NCBI RefSeq assembly: GCF_009728735.1
Contig: NZ_CP024639.1
Location: 259,018-290,617 of the forward strand
DNA length: 31,600 nt
Origin: Pantoea phytobeneficialis
GTDB taxonomy: Bacteria; Pseudomonadota; Gammaproteobacteria; Enterobacterales; Enterobacteriaceae
Direction of reading: 5' to 3'
Shown here: piece after piece, positions 8,298 through 16,713 of the stretch
Numbering within the stretch: the first letter of the stretch is position 1
Layout of the letters: every line of letters starts with the position of its first letter
Notes under the pieces: model-generated
What the model saw: only the letters and a program-made list of their open reading frames with translations
The model's database searches: none
What the model was told of the DNA's origin: nothing
Made by a program: the position numbers and the translations under genes

Positions 8298-8750
8298 TTA
8301 ATCCAGGTTAGCCTTGCGCATCGGCATTTGATCAATGGTCGAGAGCAAGATCTCTGAACTTATTGGTCGGGTGTCACGCAGTTTCATTCCACCATCTTTA
8401 CCGACCAATACCACCTCAAACCCCTTTGGCTGGAGCTGCGAACGCAACTGACCTTGCTTTGTTGGCGCGGTATCAGTGAGCACGATGACATCACGTTCGG
8501 CCAGGGCAGTCTGGGCCTTTTCCAGCATTGCCATCTGCTCCAGGTAACTTGCATCTTGCGTTGAGGGGGCAAAAATCACCACCGGACGCGAATGCCAGCG
8601 GTATTGACTCAGGTCGGCAGTATCGGGAGGCAAAGTGCGAAACAGGCTACTCTCTGCCGCATGGGCAGCACTGCACAACACAAGAAGCAGTGCTGCAAGC
8701 AGCAAACTTTTACCAGGATGCCATTGAGCGGGGAAGCATGCAGTAATCAT
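8298..8750 (-). CDS. Secreted DUF4174-domain protein
   Basis: 150 residues. There is a signal peptide with a hydrophobic core at about 15-28 and cleavage probably after AHA near residue 31. The mature part opens with a short segment leading to YRWHSRPVVIFAPS, then a region resembling a thioredoxin-fold core without the CxxC pair (ALAERDVIVLTDTAP, FEVVLVGKDGGMKLR), and ends with STIDQMPMRK. These are the features of DUF4174, a periplasmic family of unknown function. The AGAGGAG ribosome site is 6 bases from the ATG. It stands alone between the importer operon and the hydrolase operon. Confidence 0.8.
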   Translation of the reverse strand: MITACFPAQWHPGKSLLLAALLLVLCSAAHAAESSLFRTLPPDTADLSQYRWHSRPVVIFAPSTQDASYLEQMAMLEKAQTALAERDVIVLTDTAPTKQGQLRSQLQPKGFEVVLVGKDGGMKLRDTRPISSEILLSTIDQMPMRKANLD

Positions 8751-8871
8751 GATGATCTCCTCTAAGCCGACGGGCGCAAAGCCACCCTATCAAGGTTAGA
8801 GGAAACTGATCCGACCGTGCGGGTCTTCACCTTTTTTTACCAACAGGACCAGATAATCCTGAGACCGTTGT

Positions 8872-9519
8872 TTAACCTGCCGCGAGTTCGTTGAGAAAAT
8901 CCTGTGTCGTCACCTGGCGGCAATAACCTTTGATAGCATTGAGGGAGTTTTGCTGACGTTCTGGCGTCAGTGTCGCGCAGGCATCGGTCACTAATGTTAC
9001 CAGATAGCCCAGATCGCAGGCGTCACGTACCGCGCTTTCAATGCATTGATCGGTAAGAAAACCCGCAATCACCAGATAACGTGTGCCAAGATTACGCAAC
9101 ACATAATCAATATTGGTAGAGATAAACACGCTGGAAGAGGTTTTCGACAGAACGATTTCATCATCCGCTGGTGCGATAGCTTCCAGCACCTGAGCGTCCC
9201 ACGAATCACGCGGCACGTTAAAGCCGGTGATTTTGTAGTCGAGACTACGGTCACGTCCATCTTTGGTCAGACTTTCAATCACGGTGTACATCACTTCAAC
9301 CTGACTGGCACGACACGCCGCCTGGACTTTTTGCATATTCGCGATGGTTTCACGTTCAATAATGTCAAAGAAATAACCAAACTTCTCGTGTTGCTCGGCT
9401 GTAGACATCCCGACATATTCACCACCATCACGGCGGGCGTTGTAGTTCTGCACATCGACAAATAACAACGTCGCGGCTTGTTTCTCAATCGGGATATTAC
9501 GACTGGAGGGATTAAACAT
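8872..9519 (-). CDS. Isochorismatase-fold cysteine hydrolase
   Basis: 215 residues. The three catalytic positions of the family are present: Asp22 in LFVDVQNYN, Lys126 in VLSKTSSS and the nucleophile Cys159 in GFLTDQCIESAVRDA. Relatives hydrolyse amides, ureido groups or isochorismate, among others, so the family alone does not name the substrate. It follows the N-formylglutamate amidohydrolase-like gene by 3 bases and is the last gene of the minus-strand operon led by the RpiR regulator. The pairing with two amide-directed enzymes and a divergent ligase/transaminase set suggests C-N bond cleavage in an amine or amino-acid pathway. Confidence 0.85.
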   Translation of the reverse strand: MFNPSSRNIPIEKQAATLLFVDVQNYNARRDGGEYVGMSTAEQHEKFGYFFDIIERETIANMQKVQAACRASQVEVMYTVIESLTKDGRDRSLDYKITGFNVPRDSWDAQVLEAIAPADDEIVLSKTSSSVFISTNIDYVLRNLGTRYLVIAGFLTDQCIESAVRDACDLGYLVTLVTDACATLTPERQQNSLNAIKGYCRQVTTQDFLNELAAG

Positions 9520-9522
9520 GAA

Positions 9523-10344
9523 TTACGCCTCTTTTTTATATTGCTGACGGGTAAGCACATTCCAGCTGTCGGTAAAAATGGGGGCTAAATCCTCAGCCCA
9601 AGCCAGTTGTCCTGCTGGCTGTGCAATCAAATCCTGGCGGATTTCAATTTCCACATAAGGCAGACCATTTTTATTGGCATGCTGCGGTACGGCGTAGTCG
9701 GTTTCATCGGAAACGGAATAGGGTTGGTTATCTCCCACGCACCAGCGCTGGGTGTTGTGCAATTGTTCCAGCACCGTCAGGGCATAGTCGGCCTGATGCT
9801 GATACAGAACGCCAACCTGCCAGGGCCGCTGCTCACCATGAAACACCGGGGTGAAGCTGTGCATTGCCAGGATGCACGTCGGGATACCGTGCTGCTTGCG
9901 CTCGGCCAGTATCGCGCGGATAGCATCATGATACGGGGTGAAAATGTCGTCCCGTCGCTGGTCACGATCCTGCTGACTCAGGCCGATATTGCCCGGAATG
10001 GGGGTGGCTTCCGACACCACCGGGATCGAGCTGGGAATGCCAGGCAGGCGGTTGCAGTCGATCACCAGGCGGGAATAGCGCTGATGCACCAACGGGGCAT
10101 TCAGTAACCGGCTCAGGTGCCGGGAAACCGCCAGTACGCCAATATCCCAGCCAATATGTCGGTCGATCTCATGCTGAGGTAAACCCAGATCGCCGAGCTG
10201 ACGCGGAATGCGTTTTCCACCGTGGTCACACAGGATCAAAAAAGGGGAATCGCCTGTCCGGTTCTCCACCATCACTGGAGCGGGTTCATCGGAAAAAAGG
10301 AGTGGGACGCTCACGTCTTCAATTACCTCATTTAGATTTTGCAT
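9523..10344 (-). CDS. N-formylglutamate amidohydrolase-family protein
   Basis: 273 residues. The family hallmarks are near the N-terminus: CDHGGKRIPRQLGDLGLP with His41, DRHIGWDIGV and YSRLVIDCNRLPG. Later segments (MHSFTPVF and YVEIEIRQDLI) are also typical and supply further metal and substrate ligands. HutG-type members cleave N-formyl-L-glutamate in histidine degradation, but no other hut gene is here, so the real substrate is probably another N-acyl amino acid. The start overlaps the regulator's end by 17 bases. The divergent glutamine-synthetase-like gene makes glutamyl amides a reasonable guess, offered as inference only. Confidence 0.85.
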   Translation of the reverse strand: MQNLNEVIEDVSVPLLFSDEPAPVMVENRTGDSPFLILCDHGGKRIPRQLGDLGLPQHEIDRHIGWDIGVLAVSRHLSRLLNAPLVHQRYSRLVIDCNRLPGIPSSIPVVSEATPIPGNIGLSQQDRDQRRDDIFTPYHDAIRAILAERKQHGIPTCILAMHSFTPVFHGEQRPWQVGVLYQHQADYALTVLEQLHNTQRWCVGDNQPYSVSDETDYAVPQHANKNGLPYVEIEIRQDLIAQPAGQLAWAEDLAPIFTDSWNVLTRQQYKKEA

Positions 10345-11179
10345 TCAAAGATAGGGGGCCAAGCGCTTCCCATTGCTGCAAGCGCTGCACGGTTTTATCG
10401 CCCTGACTTTCCATAATGCTGGCGATAATGGCATCGATCAGCACAATACCGGCGGCATAACCATCAAACAGCCACGGGGTTTCCACATGGATGGCCAGCA
10501 CCACTTTAGCCAGAGAAGCGATGGGAGAGAGTTGGGTATCCGTTACCGCAATGAGCGTGGCGCCTCGCGCCACAATCTCCTGCGCCAGCTGATACATGTC
10601 CTGCTGGTAGCGGCGAAAATCAAACAGCACGAACACGTCGTTTTTATTGACGTCGATGATCTGCTGAATCCGGTCATGATGGTTTTCGGCGAGCACATCC
10701 ACGCCGCGTCTTACCTGTTGCAGGTTGCGGCCAAAATACATCGCCAGCGATTGACTGATACGGCCACCGCCGAGGATCACATGATGTTCTTTGGCACCGA
10801 TTAGCCGGGTGGCCTCGGCGATTTCGTATTCCGCGATGTCACGTAATGAACACTGGATTGCCAGCGTCGAAGATTTAATCGCCGCTTCCATCAGGGCCGA
10901 CGCGCTTTCTGTCGTCACCCAGTTATCCAGACGTTGTAACGGACCTTTGGCCTGTTCAGAGATCTCATCACGCAGCGCCTGCTGAAAATCAACGAAGCCA
11001 CCAAAGCCCAGGCGGCGGGCAAAGCGCACCACGGAAGGCAGGCTGACGCCAGCGCGATCTGCCAGCATCTGCACCGAACCTAAGCCCGCACCGGGATAGT
11101 CGGCCAGCATGGCCCTGGCAATTTTACGCTCCGCCGGACTCAGCTCCGCCATATTGTCTTTTATCTGTTGTGCCAGCAC
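10328..11179 (-). CDS. MurR/RpiR-family transcriptional regulator
   Basis: 283 residues from the start chosen here. An HTH_6 domain covers about 1-75 (LSPAERKIARAML, MLADRAGVSLPSVVRFARRLGF) and a SIS sugar-phosphate-type domain about 120-255 (VILGGGRISQSLAMYFGR, LIAVTDTQLSPIASLA). I chose GTG at 11179 because AAGGAG lies exactly 6 bases before it; a GTG at 11194 would add five residues with a poorer ribosome site. It is first in the minus-strand operon and divergent from the glutamine-synthetase-like operon, so it probably controls both. RpiR proteins near amino-acid or peptide genes are also known outside sugar metabolism. Confidence 0.9.
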   Translation of the reverse strand: MLAQQIKDNMAELSPAERKIARAMLADYPGAGLGSVQMLADRAGVSLPSVVRFARRLGFGGFVDFQQALRDEISEQAKGPLQRLDNWVTTESASALMEAAIKSSTLAIQCSLRDIAEYEIAEATRLIGAKEHHVILGGGRISQSLAMYFGRNLQQVRRGVDVLAENHHDRIQQIIDVNKNDVFVLFDFRRYQQDMYQLAQEIVARGATLIAVTDTQLSPIASLAKVVLAIHVETPWLFDGYAAGIVLIDAIIASIMESQGDKTVQRLQQWEALGPLSLNAKSK

Positions 11180-11330
11180 CCGGATCTCCTTCACTCCACT
11201 TCAGGCAAATCACAGTGCCACAAGCGCTGCGTCTGAACCATACGAATTTAATATATATTACATATATTGATTTTTAATCGATCTTGTAACATACACAAAA
11301 AAATAGCAAGGGGCGTATCTCAAACCAACT
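11180..11330. promoter_or_regulatory. Divergent promoter region of the RpiR operon and the ligase operon
   Basis: These 151 bases separate two divergent operons. The centre is very AT-rich (11245-11278), with ATATATATTACATATATT forming an imperfect dyad that could be the RpiR operator. TTGATT at 11267 and TAACAT at 11287 face the ligase gene, but the spacing of 14 is short for a sigma-70 promoter. I cannot assign precise start sites. Confidence 0.4.
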
Positions 11331-12722
11331 ATGACGGGAGTTCTCGGTTTAATGGGCAAGCAATCCGTAATCATCGACGAAGAATCCATTGATTTACAGA
11401 GTGAAAGTGAAAGGCTCAGGGCACTCGGTGTCACGACCTTGTTTGCTTCACTGGTGGATTCCGCTGGCGTTATCCGTGGCAAATCCGTTCCGGTTAACCG
11501 ACTGAAAACGCTCTGTCAGTCAGGGGTGGGGGCATCCCCCTCCTGGGCATTATTCTGCGCCGATAACGCCATCGCCTGGATCCCTGCGTTCTCGGCGGTT
11601 GGCGATCATCGCCTGCGTGCCGACCTCGCCGCGCTGGTGACATTACCGGATGGTTTTTGCTGGGCGCCGGTTGATGTGTTTGAACAGGAAGGGGAGCACG
11701 CTGCCTGGTGTAGCCGCCATTTTCTACGCCGACAGGTAGCGGCCTTGCAACAGCAGGGCATTGAAACCCTCGCAGCCGGTGAGCTTGAGTTCTTTTTGTT
11801 ACCCGAACAGGACGATCAGCAGGATAACGAATGGCACGCCTACGGTATGGGCGGGCTGCTGGCACATGAAGCGATGGTCAATGATCTCGTCAAAACCCTG
11901 GAAGAAGCCGGTGTCGGCCTTGAGCAATTTCATGCCGAATATGGCACTCGCCAGTTTGAATTGTCACTGGCCCCGGCCAATCCGGTTACGGCCATCGATC
12001 GCCTGGTGCTGACCCGTATTTTGCTGGGCCGCATCGCGCGTCAACACAAGTTGCGGATCAGTTTCTCTCCAAGGCCGTTTGAGCATGATGCTGGTAACGG
12101 CGCACATCTGCACTTCTCCTTTACCCGTGAGGGCCAGCCGCTGCTGGCAGGCGGTACCGGTAGCTACGGTATCACCGATGCGGGAGGCAGCCTGCTGGCC
12201 GGGATTGTCCGGCATCTGCCGGAACTGGTGGCGTTATTGGCCCCGTCAGTGCTGTCTGCCGATCGCCTGCAACCCGGGCACTGGTCAGGCGCGTATGCCT
12301 GCTGGGGACTGGAAAACCGGGAAGCTGCGGTGCGTTACTGTGCGGCAAATCAGGGCAACCCGTATGGCGCGCACCTTGAAGTGAAGTGTATCGATCCTTC
12401 CGCCAACCCCTATATCGCCTGTGGCGCAGTGCTGGGGATGGCGCTGGCGGGACTGAACGCCGCGCTGCCGCTGCCACAACCTACACAAGCGGCTCCTGCC
12501 GATCTCTCTGAAGTGCAGCGCCATGAGCAACATATTCATCGACTGATCACCTCCCACAGCGATGCCTTAACGCGTCTCGCACAAAGTCCGTTGGCGCAAT
12601 CGATGTTGCCGCCGGAACTGCTGGGGGCACTGATCGCTGTGCGTCAGCACGAACAGGATACCTGGGGACATATGCCGTTAAAGACCATCACGGAAAAATT
12701 CCGCTTTGCATGGTCGGTTTAA
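11331..12722 (+). CDS. Glutamine-synthetase-family ligase (gamma-glutamylamine-synthetase-like)
   Basis: 463 residues, close to PuuA-type enzymes. The N-terminal beta-grasp domain contains VTTLFASLVDSAGVIRGKSVP. The catalytic domain has the Glu-rich metal motif AGELEFFLL, an EYGTRQFELS segment, the ATP/metal motif GNGAHLHFSF, and the glutamate-binding HLEVKCIDPSANPYIACG. The adenylylation loop of true GlnA is not obvious. The start is uncertain: ATG 11331 has no ribosome site at a normal distance, while ATG 11352 has GGGAG 11 bases upstream. The next genes are an APC permease and a class III aminotransferase, as in putrescine or ethanolamine-type utilisation sets, so an amine rather than ammonia is the likely acceptor. 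Confidence 0.87.
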   Translation: MTGVLGLMGKQSVIIDEESIDLQSESERLRALGVTTLFASLVDSAGVIRGKSVPVNRLKTLCQSGVGASPSWALFCADNAIAWIPAFSAVGDHRLRADLAALVTLPDGFCWAPVDVFEQEGEHAAWCSRHFLRRQVAALQQQGIETLAAGELEFFLLPEQDDQQDNEWHAYGMGGLLAHEAMVNDLVKTLEEAGVGLEQFHAEYGTRQFELSLAPANPVTAIDRLVLTRILLGRIARQHKLRISFSPRPFEHDAGNGAHLHFSFTREGQPLLAGGTGSYGITDAGGSLLAGIVRHLPELVALLAPSVLSADRLQPGHWSGAYACWGLENREAAVRYCAANQGNPYGAHLEVKCIDPSANPYIACGAVLGMALAGLNAALPLPQPTQAAPADLSEVQRHEQHIHRLITSHSDALTRLAQSPLAQSMLPPELLGALIAVRQHEQDTWGHMPLKTITEKFRFAWSV

Positions 12723-12791
12723 GCCTTACCAATACCGGGGAAACCCATAACACATCTCGCTAATCAATCACGTCGTATGAGGGTGATGAAG

Positions 12792-14258
12792 ATGAACCAT
12801 GCACCAAATAAAAAGCGAAGTTTAAAACTGTGGGAAGCGCTGGCGCTCTCGCTGGGGATGGTGGGACCGACGCTGGCTATGTCGGGCAATGCGCAGGGAT
12901 TGATCGACTCAGTAGGCAAAGCGCTGCCGATTGTGTTTGTACTCGGTCTGATCGGGGTCGCGTTAATTGCTTATGGTTTTATTCGTTTGACGCGTTTTTA
13001 TAATCACGCCGGTAGCGCATACGGCCTGGTGGGAAAAACCATCGGCCCGCGTGCCGGGTTCTTTTCCGGTTTCGCCATTATGGGCACCTATCTGTTCTTC
13101 TCGATTGCCACGCTGGCGGCACTGGGTGCATTTACCAACGCCTTTCTGGCCGCATTATTCCCCACGTCAGGTTTCCAGATCCCGTGGATTGTCACTGCGG
13201 CGGTCGGGGTGATATTTAGCTGGATCCTGAATTCGCGAGATGGGCAGACCGTGGCCCGCGTGCTGATGGTGATTGAGGGCGTCGGGATTGTATTGATGTT
13301 GATTCTGGCGGCGGTGATTGTCGTGCACCAGCCTGCGACCGGCACAGAACATGCCTCCTTGTTTAGTCTGAATGGCGTTAGTTTTCAGGCGGTAATGGCG
13401 GGCGTGGTCGCTGCTTTCCTCTCCTGGGCTGGTTTTGAGGCCTGTGCCACCCTGGGTGAAGAGACGGAAAATCCCAAACGCAATATCCCGCTGGCCCTGC
13501 TGGGTTCTATCCTGCTGACCGGGGTGTTGTTTGTCGGCATGATGTATGTGCAAACACTCGGTTTTGGCACCAGCGAATCGGGTTTAACTGCCTTCAAAAA
13601 TTCAGCGAACTCGCTGGGGACGCTGTCGCAAACTTACGTCGGCACCGCATTCTCATTAGCGATGTTGTTTACCGCCATGATGTCGGCCTTCGCGGCGAAT
13701 TTATCGGCCGCGGCCACCTCCAGCCGTCTGCTGTTTGCCCTCGCCCGCGATGGGTTCGGCCCGGCATGCTTCGCGCAGGTGTCAGAAAAAAATCATCAAC
13801 CTCGTAACGCCTTAACGCTGGTACTGGTACTCAGCCTGCTGATCGATGTCGTGGCCTGGTTGAGCGGTAAACCGGCGATGGGCACCGGCAATAGCGCGAT
13901 TGATGCGTACTTCTACTTTGCGATCATCGGCTCCGTTTGCCTGATGATCACCTATCTGATGATTGAAGTTGGGGTGATCAATTTTATCACCCGCATGAGC
14001 CAGAACATCCCGAAATGGGAACTGATCCTGCCGCTACTCGGCATCGTCATTATGGTGGTGTCGTTGTATTACAACGTGGTAGGGCAGGAAGAACTGTTTA
14101 GCCCGGCACTGGTGGCGTTTTACTGGTGCATTGCCGGGATGATCATCATCATCTCCGCGCCAAAACTGGTGCGCAATATCGGGCTTTCTCTGGCGTCAGA
14201 GTTTGTTACGCCTGCGGAAACGGTGACAACCGCCACGACACAGAAGGAGTGGGTATGA
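12792..14258 (+). CDS. APC-family amino acid/amine permease
   Basis: 488 residues from the chosen start and about 12 membrane helices, the standard APC topology. The first helix carries LWEALALSLGMVGPTLAMSG, with the unwound small-residue motif of the family, and AGFEACATLGEETENPKRNIP is the usual helix-6 signature. ATG 12792 is preferred over ATGs at 12777 and 12786 because GAGGG ends 8 bases before it. The gene follows the ligase by 69 bases, and its stop overlaps the aminotransferase start. It probably imports the compound that the ligase and aminotransferase act on. Confidence 0.92.
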   Translation: MNHAPNKKRSLKLWEALALSLGMVGPTLAMSGNAQGLIDSVGKALPIVFVLGLIGVALIAYGFIRLTRFYNHAGSAYGLVGKTIGPRAGFFSGFAIMGTYLFFSIATLAALGAFTNAFLAALFPTSGFQIPWIVTAAVGVIFSWILNSRDGQTVARVLMVIEGVGIVLMLILAAVIVVHQPATGTEHASLFSLNGVSFQAVMAGVVAAFLSWAGFEACATLGEETENPKRNIPLALLGSILLTGVLFVGMMYVQTLGFGTSESGLTAFKNSANSLGTLSQTYVGTAFSLAMLFTAMMSAFAANLSAAATSSRLLFALARDGFGPACFAQVSEKNHQPRNALTLVLVLSLLIDVVAWLSGKPAMGTGNSAIDAYFYFAIIGSVCLMITYLMIEVGVINFITRMSQNIPKWELILPLLGIVIMVVSLYYNVVGQEELFSPALVAFYWCIAGMIIIISAPKLVRNIGLSLASEFVTPAETVTTATTQKEWV

Positions 14259-15577
14259 GTCAGGACATTTTTCCACCCGAAGCCGCCGCGCTGTATCAAC
14301 GCGACGCCCAGTCAGTCGCCGGTATCGAGAAATTACGCTTTTTTCCGTTAGCGATTACCTCCGGGCAGGGATGCTGGCTAACCGAGGCCGGTGGCCGAAA
14401 GTTACTCGACCTGTCAGCCACCTGGACCGCATCCGGTTTGGGGCATGGACATCCGGCGATTACGGCTGCCATCACCCAGGCAGCACAGAATCCAGCCGGG
14501 GCGGGGGGATTGTCTGCCGTTCATCCGGATTCGGTTGGACTGGCGGAGGAGTTGCTGGCGATCACCCCCGGCAGTGGCGATCGCTGTGTCTATCTCGGCC
14601 ATGCCGGTAGCGATGCCAATGATGTGGCGCTGCGCGCCTGCCGACTCGCCAGCGGCAAACGTAAAGTGGTGGCGTTTGCGCATGGCTATCACGGCGGCAT
14701 CGGGCTGGCAATGAAGGTGTCCGGCGTACATATCTCGGCAGGCAACGCTGCCGATCCTGACCTCTATCTCGCCACCTATCCCAATCCTTTCCGCAGCGAT
14801 GATGCAGGCGCAGCGGCAGTCAGTGCCAGCCTGCTGGAAGTTAAAGAACAACTCGATAAAGGCGATGTCGCCTGTGTCATCGTCGAACCGATTCTGTCGG
14901 ATGGCGGCATGGTGGTGCCACCTAAAGGCTTTTTATCGGGGTTACATCGGTTGTGCATTAACGCGGGTGTGCCGCTGATTTGCGATGAAGTAAAAATGGG
15001 ACTGGGACGACCCGGACTGATGCATGCCTTCCAACATGAGAACATCACCCCGGAAATCGTCACCTTTGGCAAAGTGATCGGTGGCGGTTTACCGCTCTCT
15101 GCTACCGTGGGGCCAAAAGAGATCCTCGGCGGTCCCGCTGCGCATGCATTGCTGACCACGGCGGGCAATCCGATTTGTACTGCGGTGGGCCGCTCCGTGT
15201 TGCGTGTGCTGCAAAGCGAAGAACTGCCACAGCGGGCGGCGCAGGCCGGACGCTATTTTATGCAACTGCTGCGCGAGCTGGCGCAGGATATCCCGGAGAT
15301 CGGTGATGTCCGTGGACATGGCCTGGCAATCGGAGTCGAGTTAGTCGTTCCGGACGGCAGCAAAAAACCGGACCGTGCGCTGGCGCAAAAAGTCGTGTAC
15401 CAGGCATGGAAAGAGGGACTGGTGGTGTACTACGTCGGGGGGAATGTGTTGGAAATTACGCCGCCGTTAATCATCAATCAGGATGAGATGGCCTATGCGG
15501 TCGAAAAACTCTCGCTCGCCATACGCCATGCCCCGCAGGTCACGCGTGAAGAAATCCAGGCGTATGCGGGTTGGTAA
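14255..15577 (+). CDS. Class III PLP-dependent aminotransferase
   Basis: 440 residues. The start at 14255 has AGAAGGAG 5 bases upstream and overlaps the permease stop (ATGA), so it is translationally coupled; longer upstream in-frame sequence is not used. PLP-site features are the GHAGSDANDVALR phosphate-binding turn, HGYHG stacking residues, Asp244 in CDEVKMG and the Schiff-base Lys273 in TFGKVIGGGLP. Relatives convert 4-aminobutyrate, diamines or omega-amino acids, using pyruvate or 2-oxoglutarate. DEVKMG replaces the commoner DEVQTG. It is the last gene of the ligase-permease operon and is followed by a strong hairpin. Confidence 0.93.
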   Translation: MSQDIFPPEAAALYQRDAQSVAGIEKLRFFPLAITSGQGCWLTEAGGRKLLDLSATWTASGLGHGHPAITAAITQAAQNPAGAGGLSAVHPDSVGLAEELLAITPGSGDRCVYLGHAGSDANDVALRACRLASGKRKVVAFAHGYHGGIGLAMKVSGVHISAGNAADPDLYLATYPNPFRSDDAGAAAVSASLLEVKEQLDKGDVACVIVEPILSDGGMVVPPKGFLSGLHRLCINAGVPLICDEVKMGLGRPGLMHAFQHENITPEIVTFGKVIGGGLPLSATVGPKEILGGPAAHALLTTAGNPICTAVGRSVLRVLQSEELPQRAAQAGRYFMQLLRELAQDIPEIGDVRGHGLAIGVELVVPDGSKKPDRALAQKVVYQAWKEGLVVYYVGGNVLEITPPLIINQDEMAYAVEKLSLAIRHAPQVTREEIQAYAGW

Positions 15578-15595
15578 CGAATCTCGCATTGAGAT

Positions 15596-15622
15596 GATCT
15601 CGCCAGCCGGTCTGGCGAGATC
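15596..15622. terminator. Long hairpin between convergent genes
   Basis: GATCTCGCCAG pairs perfectly with CTGGCGAGATC around a CCGGT loop, an 11-bp stem. It lies midway between the aminotransferase stop and the convergent flavin reductase stop and probably serves both transcripts. It lacks a T-run on either side, so it may act with Rho or as an RNA 3' barrier. A smaller hairpin, ATCTC-GCATT-GAGAT, precedes it at 15581-15595. Confidence 0.6.
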
Positions 15623-15645
15623 GTCCTCATGAATAAGATGTCTGG

Positions 15646-16218
15646 CTACTCGACGTCCAGCACTTCACCAATTTTATAAAAGTGTTTTCCCGCGATGTAA
15701 TGCAAACTTCTCCACTCATCCCCGGCCGATTCAAACAACCAGTGCCCATCCTGGAAAATACGGCTATCGGCCCATGCCGCTTTGACTTCGCCGATAAACA
15801 GATCGTGATCGCGTTGATTCGCTTCCAGCGGAATCAGTTCGCAATACAACCAGGCGGAGCAGCCGCTGACAAAAGGTTGATCAATCCCCTCAACATAAAA
15901 ACACTCGACATCGCTGTGAGAAAGCTTGTCCTGCTCGTTGGCTTTTGAATGGGTTCCAAGGTAGTGCACCATTTCCGCCTGTTTGGCATTCGGAACCTGA
16001 ATAATAAACTTGTTGCTCTTCTCAATTAACTGGCGGGTATAGGCGGATTTATCCAGCACCACCGTCAGTTTGGCTGGGGTGAAATCCAGACCACAAACCC
16101 AGGACGCCGCCATAACGTTTTCAATGCCATCATGACTGGCGGATACCAGTGTTGCAGGCCCATGATTTATCAGGCGGTAAGCCTTTTCTGGCTCGACTGA
16201 GGTGAAATAGGGGTTCAT
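15646..16218 (-). CDS. Flavin reductase-like (FMN-binding split-barrel) protein
   Basis: 190 residues. The flavin reductase-like fold is indicated by the N-terminal segment ATLVSASHDGIENVMAASWVCGLDFTPAKLTVVLDKSAYTR (read in parts), the middle KFIIQVPN, and the end GKHFYKIGE. The family binds FMN and either reduces flavins with NAD(P)H or has unclear roles. It has its own promoter region and is convergent with the aminotransferase operon. No partner monooxygenase is adjacent, so its role here is open. Confidence 0.85.
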   Translation of the reverse strand: MNPYFTSVEPEKAYRLINHGPATLVSASHDGIENVMAASWVCGLDFTPAKLTVVLDKSAYTRQLIEKSNKFIIQVPNAKQAEMVHYLGTHSKANEQDKLSHSDVECFYVEGIDQPFVSGCSAWLYCELIPLEANQRDHDLFIGEVKAAWADSRIFQDGHWLFESAGDEWRSLHYIAGKHFYKIGEVLDVE

Positions 16219-16365
16219 TGCATCTTCCTGTCACTGTTGGCGGAAAAAATAAGGTCACGACCTGCGTCATTTTACCTTTTCCCCTCATAAAACAGCAGAC
16301 CAAAAGCGTTAGCTTGCCTCTCCATGACATGCGATGACATAAGTCTGGAACAATTGATAACCCCT

Positions 16366-16382
16366 GCCGACGCGGCTTTTTT
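16366..16382 (+). terminator. Weak terminator-like hairpin upstream of the efflux operon
   Basis: GCCG-ACG-CGGC is followed by six T. The stem is only four base pairs, so this is a weak intrinsic terminator. It sits 70 bases before the EF-hand gene on the same strand and could attenuate the operon or end a short upstream transcript. Confidence 0.3.
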
Positions 16383-16404
16383 ATATTCTCCTCCCCGTGA
16401 ATTT

Positions 16405-16431
16405 CCTCACATCCCTTTACGCTTTCTTTAA
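16405..16431 (+). promoter_or_regulatory. Candidate response-regulator direct repeats before the efflux operon
   Basis: CTTTA occurs at 16415-16419 and 16426-16430, an 11-base period, with a related CCTCAC at 16405-16410. OmpR-family regulators bind tandem repeats at about this spacing, and the operon encodes such a regulator. The repeats are short and low in complexity, so this is only a candidate. Confidence 0.25.
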
Positions 16432-16450
16432 CGGTTAATCGAGGTAACAA

Positions 16451-16705
16451 ATGAAAAAGTTTCTGATTCTGGTGGCAGGTTTGGTCTTTATGAGCGCGGC
16501 CAACGCCGCACCGACCGCCGCATTCGCGCAACTGATGCAAAATCGCTTCAATGCAGCGAACACCAATCATGATGGCAAGTTAACCCTGGCTGAAGCGCAG
16601 GCCGGCATGCCCCGCGTTGCGCAGCATTTTTCTGAAATAGATACGGCGAAAAAAGGCTATATCACCTTCGCACAACTCAGCGCATTTATGGCTGCGAAAA
16701 AATAA
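16451..16705 (+). CDS. Small secreted EF-hand protein
   Basis: 84 residues. The signal peptide runs to about residue 19 (cleavage after ANA). The mature protein has one near-canonical EF-hand loop at 37-48 (NTNHDGKLTLAE; Asn instead of Asp at position 1, Glu at position 12) and a degenerate second one at 64-75 (DTAKKGYITFAQ, lacking the final Glu). It may bind calcium or another cation weakly in the periplasm. GAGG stands 5-9 bases before the ATG. It is the first gene of the efflux/two-component operon, 8 bases before the adaptor gene, so a link to sensing or export is possible. Confidence 0.82.
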   Translation: MKKFLILVAGLVFMSAANAAPTAAFAQLMQNRFNAANTNHDGKLTLAEAQAGMPRVAQHFSEIDTAKKGYITFAQLSAFMAAKK

Positions 16706-16713
16706 CCTGGCTG

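Noticed and set aside
8153..8335. Sixty-codon minus-strand open frame between the DUF4174 gene and the importer operon
   Set aside because: It overlaps the DUF4174 C-terminus and the hairpin at 8186-8209, lacks a ribosome site and resembles nothing known.
8821..8871. T-rich stretch with CAGGA/TCCTG hairpin after the isochorismatase-like gene
   Set aside because: The five-pair stem is followed on the coding strand by an A-run, not a T-run, so it is not a convincing terminator for that gene.
16130..16570. Minus-strand open frame of 146 codons over the promoter region of the efflux operon
   Set aside because: It runs antisense through the EF-hand start, and out of frame over the flavin reductase start, with no domain.
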